From Lophius americanus (lineage: Eukaryota > Chordata > Actinopteri > Lophiiformes > Lophiidae): a DNA stretch of 64,000 bases. The notes beneath the pieces were generated by a model. The model did not search any database. It saw only the letters and a program-made list of their open reading frames with translations, and was not told the origin of the DNA. The position numbers and the translations under genes were made by a program. Shown here piece by piece: positions 45,141 to 56,399 of this stretch (its first letter is position 1; every line of letters starts with the position of its first letter). Where the stretch lies: the NCBI GenBank assembly GCA_037951165.1, contig JBBDHG010000014.1:5858001-5922000 (forward strand). Reading direction: 5' to 3'.

Positions 45141-45829
45141 TGGATTGTGAATTTTCCCTACCATATCAAAAATTTACCCTACCATTAATATTTGCTATTC
45201 TGGGTCTTTTACAAGGCTATACTCAAACATAGATAAAAATAAACCAAGTGTTATGTTTGTTAAGTCTTTATCTTTTTCTTGGGCATGTTTCCAGTCTGGG
45301 AAGCCTTGTACTGTAAATATTAAAGCAGATGATCTATGATCATACATTTAACTGTCTACAAGGGAAACAGTAAGCTGCATTGCCTTTCACAGAGTATTCA
45401 AGCCAGGGTATATCTTGGTACCATGCACTGATCAAAGTATGTTTTATTCCCTGAGAATAGTTGGACAGGATAATTATCCAGGAGTACCTTACTAGGTTTA
45501 TATACCCACAGGTCTTCTGGAATTACACTTGATTCTCCTAGATTTGAGATGGAACAGGGAGGTTACTAGCCATTAGGGGCGATGATGGTGGAGTAGGACA
45601 TTGAATCTTCCGATGTCCCCTCGTAATTCCTGGATCGGCGGGCCCTGCTCTCTGGTGTCCTAACTTCACTCAGCATGTGATTTAGATCCTTTTGGAGAGT
45701 TTTCAGTTGCATTCTATAGTGGTCCTTGAATGCTAATTACTGCTAATTAACAGCCCCTTTAGGGAGACATATTGTGAAAGTTTCACTTTTCCAGTGTCTC
45801 TGATTAAATATATGTGAATCTTGAGGACC
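45141..45829. other. Unassigned stretch
   Basis: No clear motif. Part may be LINE sequence downstream, on the minus strand, of the endonuclease fragment at 45830-46135. Confidence 0.35.
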
Positions 45830-46135
45830 TACTGACCCACACAGAGAAACCAACCTATGAGTTGGTTTATCCAGAATTCTGTCTTCCTTAGTCCCACAGT
45901 TAACATACTGTGGGAAACCCAGCAGAGACAGTTTGAGTTTGCCATCCCGTTACCATGAATGACGGAGAACCCCTGCAGCACACAAATAGGAATGTCCTGG
46001 TGAAGCCATGTCTCCGTGATCACACCCGATACTTGTGGCAGGTCATGGTGTCGGTCCGCAGCTCTTCCATTTTATTCCATATAGACCTCACGTTACGGTG
46101 TATCATGGAGGGTAGTGGCAGACTGATGCCTCTCT
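45830..46135 (-). pseudogene. LINE endonuclease fragment
   Basis: On the minus strand 46060-46120 reads MIHRNVRSIWNKMEELRTDT, the N-V-R-S-x-x-N-K-M-x-E-L opening of an APE-type LINE endonuclease. ITETWLHQDIP at about 45985-46020 is the second conserved block, followed by LQGFSVIHGNGMANSN. About 100 codons remain and the frame is broken between the blocks. CR1/L2/Rex group by motif; the precise family is undetermined and differs in detail from the 38433 copy. Confidence 0.65.
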
Positions 46136-46989
46136 GCTAGACACACAGACATATTGTTTACTGCTCTAGTTGGTTCCCATTACTGTGAATGTCTCAGGAT
46201 AGAGACCGAAGGAAAATAGTTGTATAGTCTTACTTGTACTATATATAGGCCTATGCACACACTTACAAACAATGGAGCAACACTGCAGAAAGATATAATA
46301 AACAGCATGATGACAAATAATAACTCTGGATACTTCAGAAACAGATAGAGCCCAGGTGACAGACATGCTGCGCCGCTGGGAACCTCTGATAATGCTTCCT
46401 GATGTATCCCACCCACTGACAAGTGGCATGGTAAAAATATAATGAGATTCTGACTTTTCATTACATTTATTAATGCAAATTTATCATAAATAATTTGGCA
46501 GCAAGCCAATATATATTGTACACACCCACTAGAGCCCTAACTTGATTGAATGTCGGGAACAAAAATGACAGCACAGATCTCAGACTCATATAGCGGGGAT
46601 CTCAAACTGCTGGGAATGGCATCTAATAGTGGAACTATTTCATTATTCAAATAGCCTCCTACAAACTAGCATAAGATTTCTGAAAATGTACTTAGTGATA
46701 AGAAAAATATTTTTGTCAAGAAAATGTTCCAAGAGCAGTTTCAATAAATCAAATCATTGATTTAGTGACAAATGCAATCCCTTAACTTCATATTTTATTT
46801 TGTGTCAGACATGTTGCAGTGCTTCTGCAACATGCAATGCTTGTCTGTTCCTATGTGTCGACACTAGATGACCTGGCCAAAAAAAACTCTTTAGGACTCT
46901 TCCCCTGGTTATCTAGCACACCTTTATTAAGTACATCACCATATGATGAAATGATCCATGGCCTGCTGCTGTGGAATCCCGAAAAATCA
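46136..46989. other. Unassigned stretch
   Basis: Two overlapping minus-strand frames at 46166-46509 have no recognisable domain. Confidence 0.4.
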
Positions 46990-47302
46990 TGTAATTTATA
47001 CATTTCAGTAAAACAGACATAGCGTTTTTGTATTTCAAGCAGTTTCTGCACAGTGCCTGTTAGTCTATGATGGATGGATCTGCATGTTCTCTTTTTATTT
47101 CTTTTAAACAATTCAACCAGTCCACTCCATCTTTGAAAATGCCTACCAATCTGTTCCACGGCAAACTGGCAGTTTTACAGCTTTGCATTAGACACAAAGT
47201 CAGCAACTCTTCTGGGACTCTGAATTTGTCATTAATACCCCTGATGAAAACGGCTAGCTGAGTATTGTTGGTTTTGTCCATATTCCATGAAAACGTCAAC
47301 AT
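46990..47302 (-). pseudogene. hAT-type transposase fragment (ZBED5/GTF2IRD2-like)
   Basis: Minus-strand fragment of a hAT transposase from the lineage that gave rise to ZBED5-, FAM200- and GTF2IRD2-like vertebrate proteins. MDKTNNTQLAVFIRGIND (about 47225-47280) corresponds to the D-E-x-T-D-x-x-x-x-A-Q-L-x-x-F-I-R-G block of the catalytic core, with FRVPEELLTLC directly after it. QALCRNCLKYKNAMSVLLK with CINY (46998-47062) corresponds to the later H-x-x-I-H-Q-x-A-L-C block; the histidines are lost to a stop just before it. The intervening region is shortened. It belongs to a different hAT lineage from the two DUF4371-like remnants nearby. Confidence 0.7.
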
Positions 47303-47755
47303 TATAACAGATCATAAATTGTTTTCTTTTTTTTACTTCAATTGTGTATATATAGGGGCCACCACTGTTTTATTAAGTTCTTTAAATCATAAATGGAAAG
47401 CAAAATTGAATTTTTTTTTTAAATCTTTAAATTTTTACTCATCTGAAGAATTATTCAATCTGGAACTCACTAATCAATTTTGTTGCATTTTATAAGGCTA
47501 CAATTCATAGCTTTGTTTTGTTTCGCATTTTTAATATTGTGTGTTTGTATGTTCCTGCTGTGGTTCAATGATGTTCACCCATTTGATGCTTTCTTTGGGG
47601 ATCTTTTGCATTCTTATTCAAAATAAGTCGCTGGTGAGAACTATTAGGAGTCTCCCATCAATAAGTGTAGTTTATAAACCATCTTAAAAATTACGTCTGG
47701 CAATATATCCTTTTTTCTCAAGAATTATTGCAACACCCGTATGTGAACAAACTGT
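47303..47755. other. Unassigned AT-rich spacer
   Basis: T-rich; no motif recognised. Confidence 0.45.
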
Positions 47756-47771
47756 CAGTGGCGTAGCTAGG
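47756..47771. mobile_element. hAT-Tip100-type terminal inverted repeat
   Basis: cagtggcgtagctagg, the terminus of many vertebrate hAT-Tip100/Zaphod-like elements, opening a segment that leads into the transposase remnant at 48380-49240. It would be the 3' end of that minus-strand element. The opposite terminus (cctagctacgccactg) was not found within the next few kilobases. Confidence 0.55.
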
Positions 47772-48379
47772 ATTTCCAGTGCCCCCTAACCCGTGGACCG
47801 TTAGCCCTCCCTGTGTCCCATCCACCAGTACACTATTAAACCCTTACCCCAAGCCCATGTATTGTAAATTTAAAAAAATACTGATATAATTTAAAGAAAG
47901 TGCATTTAATTAAAGTATACTGAAATTTATTTGTTCATCTGGACTGACAATGTGGAGCCAAAAGCAATTTATTTTTGGCGTCCATAGCTGCAGCGTTCAA
48001 GTCTCTGTAGTTAGCACCATGTGTGCTGAATTTGTTGATTGAGTAAAAAAAACTTCAGTGTCCAACAATGTCTGGATTTGTAGGAAACCAAATCATGTGT
48101 GAAGCAAATTCATTTGTATTGTACATTTTATAATATTTCTTTAAGCTGATAAATTGCTTTCAGTTGTTCTAAATGTTAAATGTTTTTTGCATATCAGCAG
48201 AGCTTCCACAGTTGCAGTTGACACTGGACAGTCTTTTTTTTTCCTGCAAACAGGAACCAATGCTTTCAACTTTTTCATTGATCTTGCTGCAAGTGCATCT
48301 CAGCATTATTCACTTCAGTTAAAACAGGGCTCCGAAAATACAGGAATGAGATAAAAGGATAGGCCATGATGCCAACTAA

Positions 48380-49240
48380 CAGGCTGTATCACCCCTGGTT
48401 TCAGAGGTTTCCCTGACTCATCTCTCAACTTTTTCAAAGCTTCTATAATTCCCTTAATGTGCTCAGCAAGTAGATGTACAGCTTCATGCTTTCAACTCAG
48501 TGTTCTGTGACATGATATGTGAACTGGTAAATGTTCTTTAAGAAGATCCCACCTATGGGTGGAGCTTGACAAGAATTTGTAACGCTTTGTCCCAACTGCA
48601 TCAATTTGCACACATCGAATCAATTGGGACATTTGGTCATTGCGAGAAATATCCACTGTGCTATCATACATGATAGAAAAATGCTTGCCCTTTTGCGATT
48701 TTTTGAAAGATGGCTGTTCTATTGTGATCACCGAGCTGATTGATGAACTCATTATGGCTCTGTGGAGAGAGATAGCACACAAAGAAACAATCTGTCTGCA
48801 GAAGATGATGTTTGGCAATGGGTCATATTTGGAAAGTTACTTGAAAGTTTCTCAGAAAATGTTCACAGTTATCTGTGCTGATAGCTTCTGAGTGACCACA
48901 TAAGGGTAAGGTTTGTCTGGCTAGATAACAGCAGACCATCAAGTGTCCTGGTTAATACAGCCTTCCAATTCTAGAATGATCTGTTGTGCAAGCCTGGCAG
49001 GAGTACCACTAGTATCTTGTATTTGTAGCAGCATCTCAAATTCTTTCCACATGGTAAATACACTGAGGTGATATGAACAGCGCTCATGCTCCAGAAATCT
49101 GGGGTTCTGCTTTGTTCATGCATTAAATCAACTTGGCTTTCCAAAATAACTTTTCCCTTTGGCAATCCAAAACAAGCAATATTAATCCCAGTTTACGGGA
49201 GATAACACCATGTCCATTAATTTTGGACACCAGGTTGGTT
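48380..49240 (-). pseudogene. hAT-Tip100-like transposase remnant (ZMYM1/DUF4371)
   Basis: From 49240 down: AKGKVILESQVDLMHEQ and FLEHERCSYHLSVFTMWKEF (about 49030-49090), the TTF-type/zinc-finger region in which an E-H-E-x-S-x-x-H pattern precedes a tryptophan; then LAQQIILELEGCINQDT (about 48950-49000); then FKKSQKGKHFSIMYDSTVDI and SRNDQMSQLIRCVQIDAVG (48590-48710), the DUF4371 catalytic start with D-S-T-x-D. STHRWDLLKEHLPVH follows at about 48520-48570, and LAEHIKGI with LKKLRDESGK at about 48400-48470. Many frameshifts. A TIR-like end at 47756 supports a single element of roughly 1.5 kb plus internal losses. Confidence 0.75.
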
Positions 49241-50159
49241 TAATTTTCTTAAATTCTTTCTGAAGAAGATTCTTAAGAGAAAACCTACATTAGATTCATG
49301 AAGCATTCTTAAACTGCCAAATTGATCGCACTTGTGTTCTTAAGTTGGTGAATCCCAATGTGCTGTGCACAGTGAAGGAAGCTTTTGCCTGTGATCCTAA
49401 TTAGCTCAGAATGCAGATCCATGTGCGACACACACGCAACAATCTCAGGAATTAGGGAGAAGAAAATACCAAAGAGAAGGTGTAAAGACCTGGAAGGTGT
49501 GCAACACTGGACACCAATGGTAAAATAATGTCAGCAGTTATGAGGAGAAATTGCTACAAGAAGTGTATCAAATATCAAATATCAAACATTGCTTCATGCA
49601 AAATAAAACAAAAAGGATCAGATCATCTATGATCATGCATTTAATTATTCACGAAACAATTTACATAATTAATTGGAATTGTAAGGTGTTGGTATAGTGT
49701 TTATTTATTTTAAAATACCTAATGCTTGGTAAAATTATTTAAATTATTATTATTATAAATGCAAAAATAATATTGTAATTTTAATCCTGTATCAAACAAC
49801 AGTATAATTAAAGATAATTGATTTAGTATTTTTCACAAACAGTGCACCACCCAAATGTTCGTAAGAGTGCTTTGAGATTCTGTTTTAACCTAAGAACATA
49901 TCTAAAATAAGAAATCATTGGAGAATGCCAGAATAGTAGTAAAAATAGCATAAGAGAGTTAGGATCAGGAGGAGTCACTCCTACTCCATACACACACAGT
50001 ATCAGGCGACAGCAATGGTATTCAAATAAGGATATTGATAATCTTGACGTTGAACCATATCGTTGCAGATCCAGCATGGACCTTCTTTTATCTTGGGAAA
50101 AAAATACCAAGGTCAGGACCTCTGGGAACTCAGTGGATGATAGGGTTGTCATAGCCAAA
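49241..50159. other. Unassigned AT-rich stretch
   Basis: A plus-strand block at about 50010-50180 is open for some 55 codons (WYSNKDIDNLDVEPYRCRSS onward) and overlaps a 111-codon minus frame. No domain recognised. Confidence 0.35.
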
Positions 50160-50345
50160 AAAAGATTTGCTTTAGTTTCTTAGAAGGAGAAGGGTTCATT
50201 TATTTCTCACTTTTCTAGAACTAAGCCATACTGTAGTCCTGATTTATATGTCCTTACCCAAGAGGCATCAAACGCATGAAGTATATCTGCCAGGTTGGTC
50301 GTAAACCAAGGATTATAATGTCCTTTCATTCAAATTTTTTTGAGG
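50160..50345 (-). pseudogene. LINE endonuclease-RT linker fragment
   Basis: Minus strand reads KGHYNPWFTTNLADILHAFD with ASWVRTYKSG (about 50245-50335), the N-P-W-(F/L)-T-x-(D/E)-(L/I)-x-x-(L/I)-(I/L)-x-x-R-(D/N)-x-A-W region that links the endonuclease and RT in CR1/L2-type LINEs. Frameshifts follow immediately. No RT motif could be found downstream. Confidence 0.5.
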
Positions 50346-51690
50346 GCGTATATTTATTATACAATTGAAATTTCATTAAAAAAATAATTCCAGGCCAGCA
50401 TTAATAGAAATATCCTTATCATGAACCGATGTTATAAGCCAAGTAACAAATAAGACATCAATGTCAGTTTGTGTCAAGTTTACCCATACTTTCATAATAT
50501 CCAATTTAGAGAGTAAACTCCTACATTGATATAAACTCAGGACCAGATCTAGATATAAAATCTTAAGCTGTGAAGCATTGTGGATGATTGTCAGGGCCTG
50601 TTAGTGTCAGTGTTTCCTGAGAGCAAAAACAATCAAAAAAACTAAAATGTTGTGCTTGTGCTTCCTGTTACAACCTTTAACATCAGTGACCAGACTAGAA
50701 GAGGATTTGATCTTATTAAGTAAGAGTAAAATTTTCCCTTAAAACAAGGAAACATCAAGAAAAGGAAAGCAACAATTTGGAGGCATCCACTTAAAAAGCG
50801 GCAAGCAGTATTGCTGTAAATTCCCTGTGCAGATTGAATGTTGGCACTTCCAAAATTTGATCTCAAAAAGTGTTCGCAAAAAATCCCAGCATTATGACAC
50901 AAAGTATGGTTTGTTGCGAATGAAGCAGAGTCAAAGAATCAGACTTTCGTGAATTTACTTATTTCTGAGACGCAATATTGTGTGCTGAATCAGTGGTGGT
51001 CTGTGACGACACCTCTCTGTGTTCTTCAGAAAATTCATCTGACTTTTCTCTCACTCGGATCCAGTTCGGTGTCTCTGCAGAACAACATTATACTTCTGAT
51101 GCATAATCTTAGTTAGTAATCTTCTGGAAGTGTCACGCACTCAGAGAGGAATGTGTGACAGCTGATAAAAATCTCCCACAGCCATGATGACTGACTTTCC
51201 TCCAAATGGTCTCTGACTGCCTCTGATTTATTACTTATTTAATACTTAATTTTAGTCTTGCATCCAAATAAACAAAAATAGGCTTAAGTTTCATGGACAT
51301 TTGATCAAGGATGATGTTTTCAGTATTTTAATGTTCACATCTGATTTCATCCAATTTGTCCTTGACAAGGGGGTTATAGGCTTGTTTGCAGCTGGAATAG
51401 AAAGTGCAGCATTGCTCCAGGATCAGTGGGGGGACACTAAACAAACAAGTCAGATCCAAGAAGGCCACATCTTGCGACTTAAAGGACTAACCACAGATTG
51501 AACATATGATACATGTTGGGCTCATACCTTGATTTTAGCAATTCTGCTGTTATAATCTCATTTGCATTAAGAACTGGGACTGGAGTTAAGAATAGTATAA
51601 ATGTCTAAATTCGTACATTACTCTCCTCTGAAACTCTCCACACCTGAAAGTAATTGGATCAAACAAAATGGTAAAGCTTTAAATGTCAAT
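50346..51690. other. Unassigned stretch
   Basis: No motif, tandem repeat or element end recognised. Confidence 0.4.
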
Positions 51691-51765
51691 TTTAATAATA
51701 ATAATAATAATAATACATTTAATTTATAATGCACTTTACATTTGGATCAAATCTCAAAGTGCTAA
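51691..51765 (-). repeat. (AAT)n plus repeat family F tail
   Basis: (TAA)n at 51691-51715 followed by catttaatttataatgcact, ttacatttggatcaaatctc and aaagtgct. The reverse complement of the tail at 60314-60369, and shared with 12133-12226. Confidence 0.8.
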
Positions 51766-52194
51766 TAAATTTTGTAAGGAGCTAAAGGAGTGCCCCCTCC
51801 CCTCTCTGGATAGAAGGCTCTTCTACATTACCCAGCTAAGAGTCGCTGGTAGTGACTACCTATAGCACTTCAGAATGACCCCATTCAGTCAACCAGCTTC
51901 CTGCCAACACTTCTTCCAATTCCTCTGCTCAGAGAACCAGAAAGAACTATAAGAGCTCCTAATAATTACCCCAATGGTGCTTTTAAACCTATGATACATT
52001 TTGTTTTGTATTTCACACAGGAGACAACAAAATTAAATAGCTGGCTGTCCAAAAGAGCGACACAAGGGGTGAAATGAGGAACTAGGAAATCTTAAATAAA
52101 AAATGCTACAGGTAGTAGCCTGAGAGTGGGGCATAGATTGCTTCAACCAGTTGGGGGAAGTTGCTGCCTCAAGCGAAAAGTTGAGGTTCCTAGG
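51766..52194. other. Unassigned stretch
   Basis: No recognisable feature. Confidence 0.4.
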
Positions 52195-52400
52195 GCTGTT
52201 GAAGGAAGCTTCGGCTCAGATGGTAGCGTGGCAGTCCACTTGTTGGAAAGTCTGTGGTCTAACCTTCTTGTTGACGTGTCCTAGATGAATCCCGATTTTG
52301 TCTTGCTGGCTGTATAACAGACTGTGTGAACAGTTGGAACCTTGAATGGTTGCCCCAATTACCTCTGAATTAAAGAGTGTGAATGTTAGCTAATTTAAAA
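52195..52400 (+). mobile_element. tRNA-derived SINE
   Basis: A box A-like cggctcagatggtagc (52212-52227) and a box B-like gtggtctaaccttc (52254-52267) stand 26 bases apart in the usual tRNA-SINE arrangement. They are followed by body words of a common fish SINE: ttgacgtgtcctagatgaa, ttgctggctgtataacag and gaattaaagagtgtgaatg. The internal promoter is degraded, because box B has ggtctaa for ggttcga. Confidence 0.6.
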
Positions 52401-52589
52401 ACAGTCCAATTACTGTTTGTTCCTGATGGATAGGAGAATGGAGTGTGAGTAAGACAGAATTAATGCAGTTGATGTATCAGCCATGTGCAACATGGTACAA
52501 GTTCTAGATTTACCAGTTGGTTTAGGTTCCAACCATCACCTCTGGCCATGAGTTTTGTGTAGTGATCAATAAAATGAGATTTCGGAGCT
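52401..52589. other. Short unassigned spacer
   Basis: Nothing recognised. Confidence 0.4.
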
Positions 52590-52725
52590 TACTCTCAAGG
52601 ATTACATGGATCAACCTTTGAGATGGGTAAAGAGCTTGGACATCCGGTGGAAGCTTGGAGGGGACCTCCCTTTGAAGAGGATCACTGGGAGAACCAATCC
52701 AAGATAAACAGAACAAAATGGATAG
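52590..52725 (+). mobile_element. RTE (Rex3-like) 3' fragment
   Basis: tttgagatgggtaaagagct, tggacatccggtgga and agcttggaggggacctcc match the Rex3-type RT C-terminal region in the plus orientation. The end aagataaacagaacaaaatg with gatagacggatg corresponds to its gataagcggaagaaaatgg tail. Internal sequence is missing between the two. Confidence 0.5.
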
Positions 52726-52799
52726 ACGGATGAAAAAACATTCCCTCTTATTTAATGTCCATATGTATTTATTTCATGACATTTTTCTATACACTGAGA

Positions 52800-52892
52800 G
52801 GAGAAGATAATATCTACCTATACCTGCTAATTTTGGAAAGTGCCTTGAGATAACATTTGTGGTGAATTGGTGCGATATGAATAAAAATGTAT
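52800..52892 (+). mobile_element. L2-like LINE 3' tail
   Basis: gaaagtgccttgagataac, then attgtggtgaattggtgcg and atatgaataaaa, a diverged version of the L2 end also seen at 15395-15627. Confidence 0.65.
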
Positions 52893-53119
52893 TTTATCGA
52901 CATCAACTAGCTGTAACTAGCTGTAATGACCGATTTACGAGGTCAGATACCAAAGTTTACCATTGTCATCCTCAACGTGGAGGGCCTGATGCTAAATATG
53001 TTTTATTTTACTGCCCTTTACTTTTTAACAATGTTAGTAGACTAGCTCAGAACTTTCCATCCTCTCCGTCTTTATGTCTCTGCCAGAGGGGCCATATAGA
53101 CTTGACCTTGTCTGCATGT

Positions 53120-53245
53120 ATGTAGAGAACCTCGGATAGTCTATCCACATACCAAAAACCATAGGACGGATCAGTGTTCAAACTCAGAACCTCATTGCTG
53201 TGAGGCAAAAGAAGTATCATACACGAGGCTACACAAAACATATTT
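53120..53245 (-). mobile_element. tRNA-like SINE/repeat head
   Basis: On the minus strand: tttgcctcacagcaatgag, gttctgagtttgaacactga and tatgtggatagactatccga. This is the widespread fish repeat in which ttgcctcacagcaagaaggt is followed by a box B-like cctgggttcga and tctgtgtggagtttgcatg. Only the head and part of the body remain. Confidence 0.5.
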
Positions 53246-53394
53246 ATTGGGGGAAATTATGATATTTTCTTAGTGCTATAACTGTACTGCTATATTTGAC
53301 AAATAATATATTAATAATATAATAAATATATATATAAAATAAATAACATAGATATACTGATAATAATAGCATATTTTATATGTTTTACTTTTTC

Positions 53395-53830
53395 CTAATT
53401 ATATCCTCAAATTCTGGGATATAATTATGTGATAACTCAAAAAGTATTTCACAGATCATCATCAAATTTTTAAACCACCTAGATCTTAGTGGGAGGATGA
53501 ACTGGACTGATTTTAGGGAAAGGTCGATTGTATGTGTCCAACATAGTGGGAGCTCTATTTCTAAAAGATTGCGGGCAATCATTTCTCAACTGTTGATCTA
53601 ATTTAGCGCAAAATTGGTGCATCTGAATTTACTCATGGAGATTTGTCTTATATACATCTTGTTTTACTCTGACAGTTCCCATTTCACTCACTAGGGGCAG
53701 TTTCTTATAAAGTGCCGTTGTTTAAATAAAACTTCCTTAACATTGGTCGGATTTAATCCAAGTTTGGTTTATATGAATCTAGGAGATCTATCTTATATAA
53801 CATATTTTTCTCCAGAAATTTATATTTACC
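53395..53830 (+). repeat. Repeat family A, copy 3
   Basis: Opens with an inverted repeat (taattatatcc / ggatataatta) at 53396-53427, then gtgataactcaaaa, agggaaaggtcgattgtatg, tgttgatctaatttagcgca, aaattggtgcatctgaattt and, repeated, tcggatttaatccaagtttg. The order is the same as at 34050-34760, including the internal duplication. Confidence 0.6.
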
Positions 53831-55274
53831 CGGCTATGGCTGTTTCTTTTGGGTTTTTTTTTACAAAAAACACTGTTTTTAGGATCTAACTTCACATCTA
53901 ATTTGCACTTAAACCTGAAAGTCCAATCTGTGCACCAATGATTCAACAATGCACCTCCAAAGCTGAGTAAAGCCAAATATGAGGTGCTTCGCACAGATCT
54001 AAGGGCAACTTTGCCACAAGCTCCAAGCAGTCCAAAGCTGAGAACTCCAATGAAACATCCCTCATGTACGTCCATCTCGAAATGAAGGAAGCAATGAAAT
54101 ACTTCTGATTGCAATATAAACATCTGCAGTTTGAGTCAGTAGAAATTATTGCTGTATTCAAGGCTCATCTGCATGCAGGTATCAATCAGGCTAAAGTGAG
54201 AGTTGTGTCAGTATGCTCTGCAGAAAAGTCAGACATGTTTTCCAGTGAAGGTTGGACTGCCTGATTCTGTTTATGACATTCAGGGACAGGATCACAAGGT
54301 GATGAGAGTATTGGTATTGTATTGTAGCTAAATTCGACTGTTTTATATATTCCTCTGTAAAGGATTTGTCATTTTCTAGGTACTGAAAGATGCTATACAC
54401 TTTAAAATAAATAGAAAAATAAATAAAAGATAATTAATAATTAGTTTGAGTTTTCAATTCACCAGTGGGAAAGTTCTATGTGGTATATAGTTTTTATATT
54501 CTCTATGGTCTTTACTTTGGCAGCGGTTAAGCTTAAACTTGAAGCCTCTGTGGGGCTGCGGACAATTACTTTTATTAGAAGTGCTTGCTGTAGCACTGCT
54601 TAAAGGTTAGTCAGATACTGAATGACTGCAAGTTCTCTTTCTTGCCTTTGATAAACTGATTAATTAGTGGACTTCAACTTATTGTACACAAAACCAGGCC
54701 TTCCCTTCCTATATTTGGACTACACAAAGCATTAGGGTGCCCAGCTTGTGGTGGGGTTCCTCAAAGACAGGAGGTTTGTGTTCACCCCTGTGCATTTGTC
54801 TGGTTGTTAGCAAGATTATAGAAAATCTAATGGAGAGATTTAAATAAAATTTAGTGACGTCACAATGTTGCCAGGCACTCCCTTGAAACTGTGTCCATTA
54901 TTGTTGATGCCAGAGTTCCTTTGATTCCTTTGGTGTTCCTTTTGGGATGGAGCTGGGTGCGCAGTGGGATGAATAGAGATGCTAAAGTGGAAGGTGACAC
55001 AAAAGAACGGCTTCAGAAATCTTTGAGAATTTGTTGGAGTCTCACACTTAAATCCAAATAAATTTTTCGTAAACCTTAAGTACTGTTGTGCCTTGTTCCT
55101 TTGATGTTCTATACTGGAGAGGAATAGGAAATGACACAACAATGTCTGTTTCAGATTTTAATTGAAATAAATCTTTTATATGCAGAAAAGGAGAGAAGGA
55201 AAAAAGTAGATTCATAGGTAGGTTGCGGCCCTTAGTGGGGGCTTGCACTCTCTTAGTGCTTTTTGTATTGCAGA
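53831..55274. other. Mostly unassigned
   Basis: 54790-54835 (gtctggttgttagcaagatt, atagaaaatctaatgg) resembles the start of a fish repeat related in style to family A. Frames at 53788-54161 and 54840-55248 have no motif. Confidence 0.3.
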
Positions 55275-55420
55275 TTTATTTATTAATTTGTTTATGTTAG
55301 ACATTATATACCTTTTTCTGCTCTACAAATCTATGTTCACATGCACGTACACATAGCTATGGGGATGGGGGGCACATAACCAAATTCCACTTAGGGCACT
55401 AATTTGGCTAGAAGTGGCCC
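55275..55420 (+). repeat. Repeat family C, copy 2
   Basis: Contains tatgttagacattatatacc, gcacataaccaaattccact, tagggcactaatttggctag. Partner of 19275-19420. Confidence 0.55.
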
Positions 55421-56399
55421 TGCACACAACCAGATCACACTGGCTCCAGCACTTTATTGATTGGTACAGTCACTGTATGAATGTTTACACTATAAAAGCA
55501 CAGTCCATTTAACGTCTTATTTGCTGGGTACTGTATTAAGTCGATGCACTAAATATAAAAGTTGCTGTATGTTGTTTTGGCCTACTGCCGCCGCTACAAC
55601 ATTAATACCAGTTACTGGTACTGGTATTAATGTACTCTCATGACTGATTTGTCTATACCACCAACTGAGATAAATAATTTCAATCTGATGAAACATTACA
55701 ATAACAGGAACGAAACCATGCAAACTCTGAAGGAAAACAGGCTCTATACTGGCAGTTGTTGGTTTTCAGACATATCTTTGACTTCCTAATAACTACAAAG
55801 GAGCCGTTGTGTTTTCTTAACATAATTGATGAAAGAGTAAAACAGTGGAAATAAACCTTTCATATCATTCTGGGAGGAGAGGATTGTCTATATGCAGGTT
55901 AGTTTTAGTGTTATTAGTGAGATTAGTGATAGTAGTATAGTGTTGTCGTTTCTGGTGAACTCAGCACTAGAGTTCTACAAAGAGACATTCGGACACCTTA
56001 CTAGAATGATAACATCCCTCTAACACACTCTTTTCTGCTGTACTGAAACATTGACTGAAAAGTAAATTCCAATTGTAAACAGAAGAAATAGCAATAAAGA
56101 ATAACTTTTGAAATGTCCCTTATTCAAGTAGAAGCAGCATTATTTCAGACAATCATGCGGGGAAACATTTTTCGGCTTATAAACACAGTGTGCAGAAAAA
56201 ACAGGTTAGCACTGGGAGAAAACAAAGGTTTGGTTCCCCTAATAGGTCAAGGTATTTTAGAATCATCCTTCTTAAGACTCTTTCCAATGAAGAATTGTTA
56301 CTTTTTTCAGGGGACCCTGAACAGGAGACGCGGTTACAGGAAATTAATCAATGAGTGAATTTCCTGCTTTCTCTTTTAGAGAGGAATTTTAAAGTATGG
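55421..56399. other. Unassigned, one hairpin
   Basis: A perfect 14-bp-arm hairpin (acattaataccagt / actggtattaatgt, 7-base loop) lies at 55599-55633. No coding feature recognised. Confidence 0.5.

Noticed and set aside
52195..52270. Functional tRNA gene
   Set aside because: The box A and box B words are present but degraded, no cloverleaf stems form, and the sequence continues into a SINE body.
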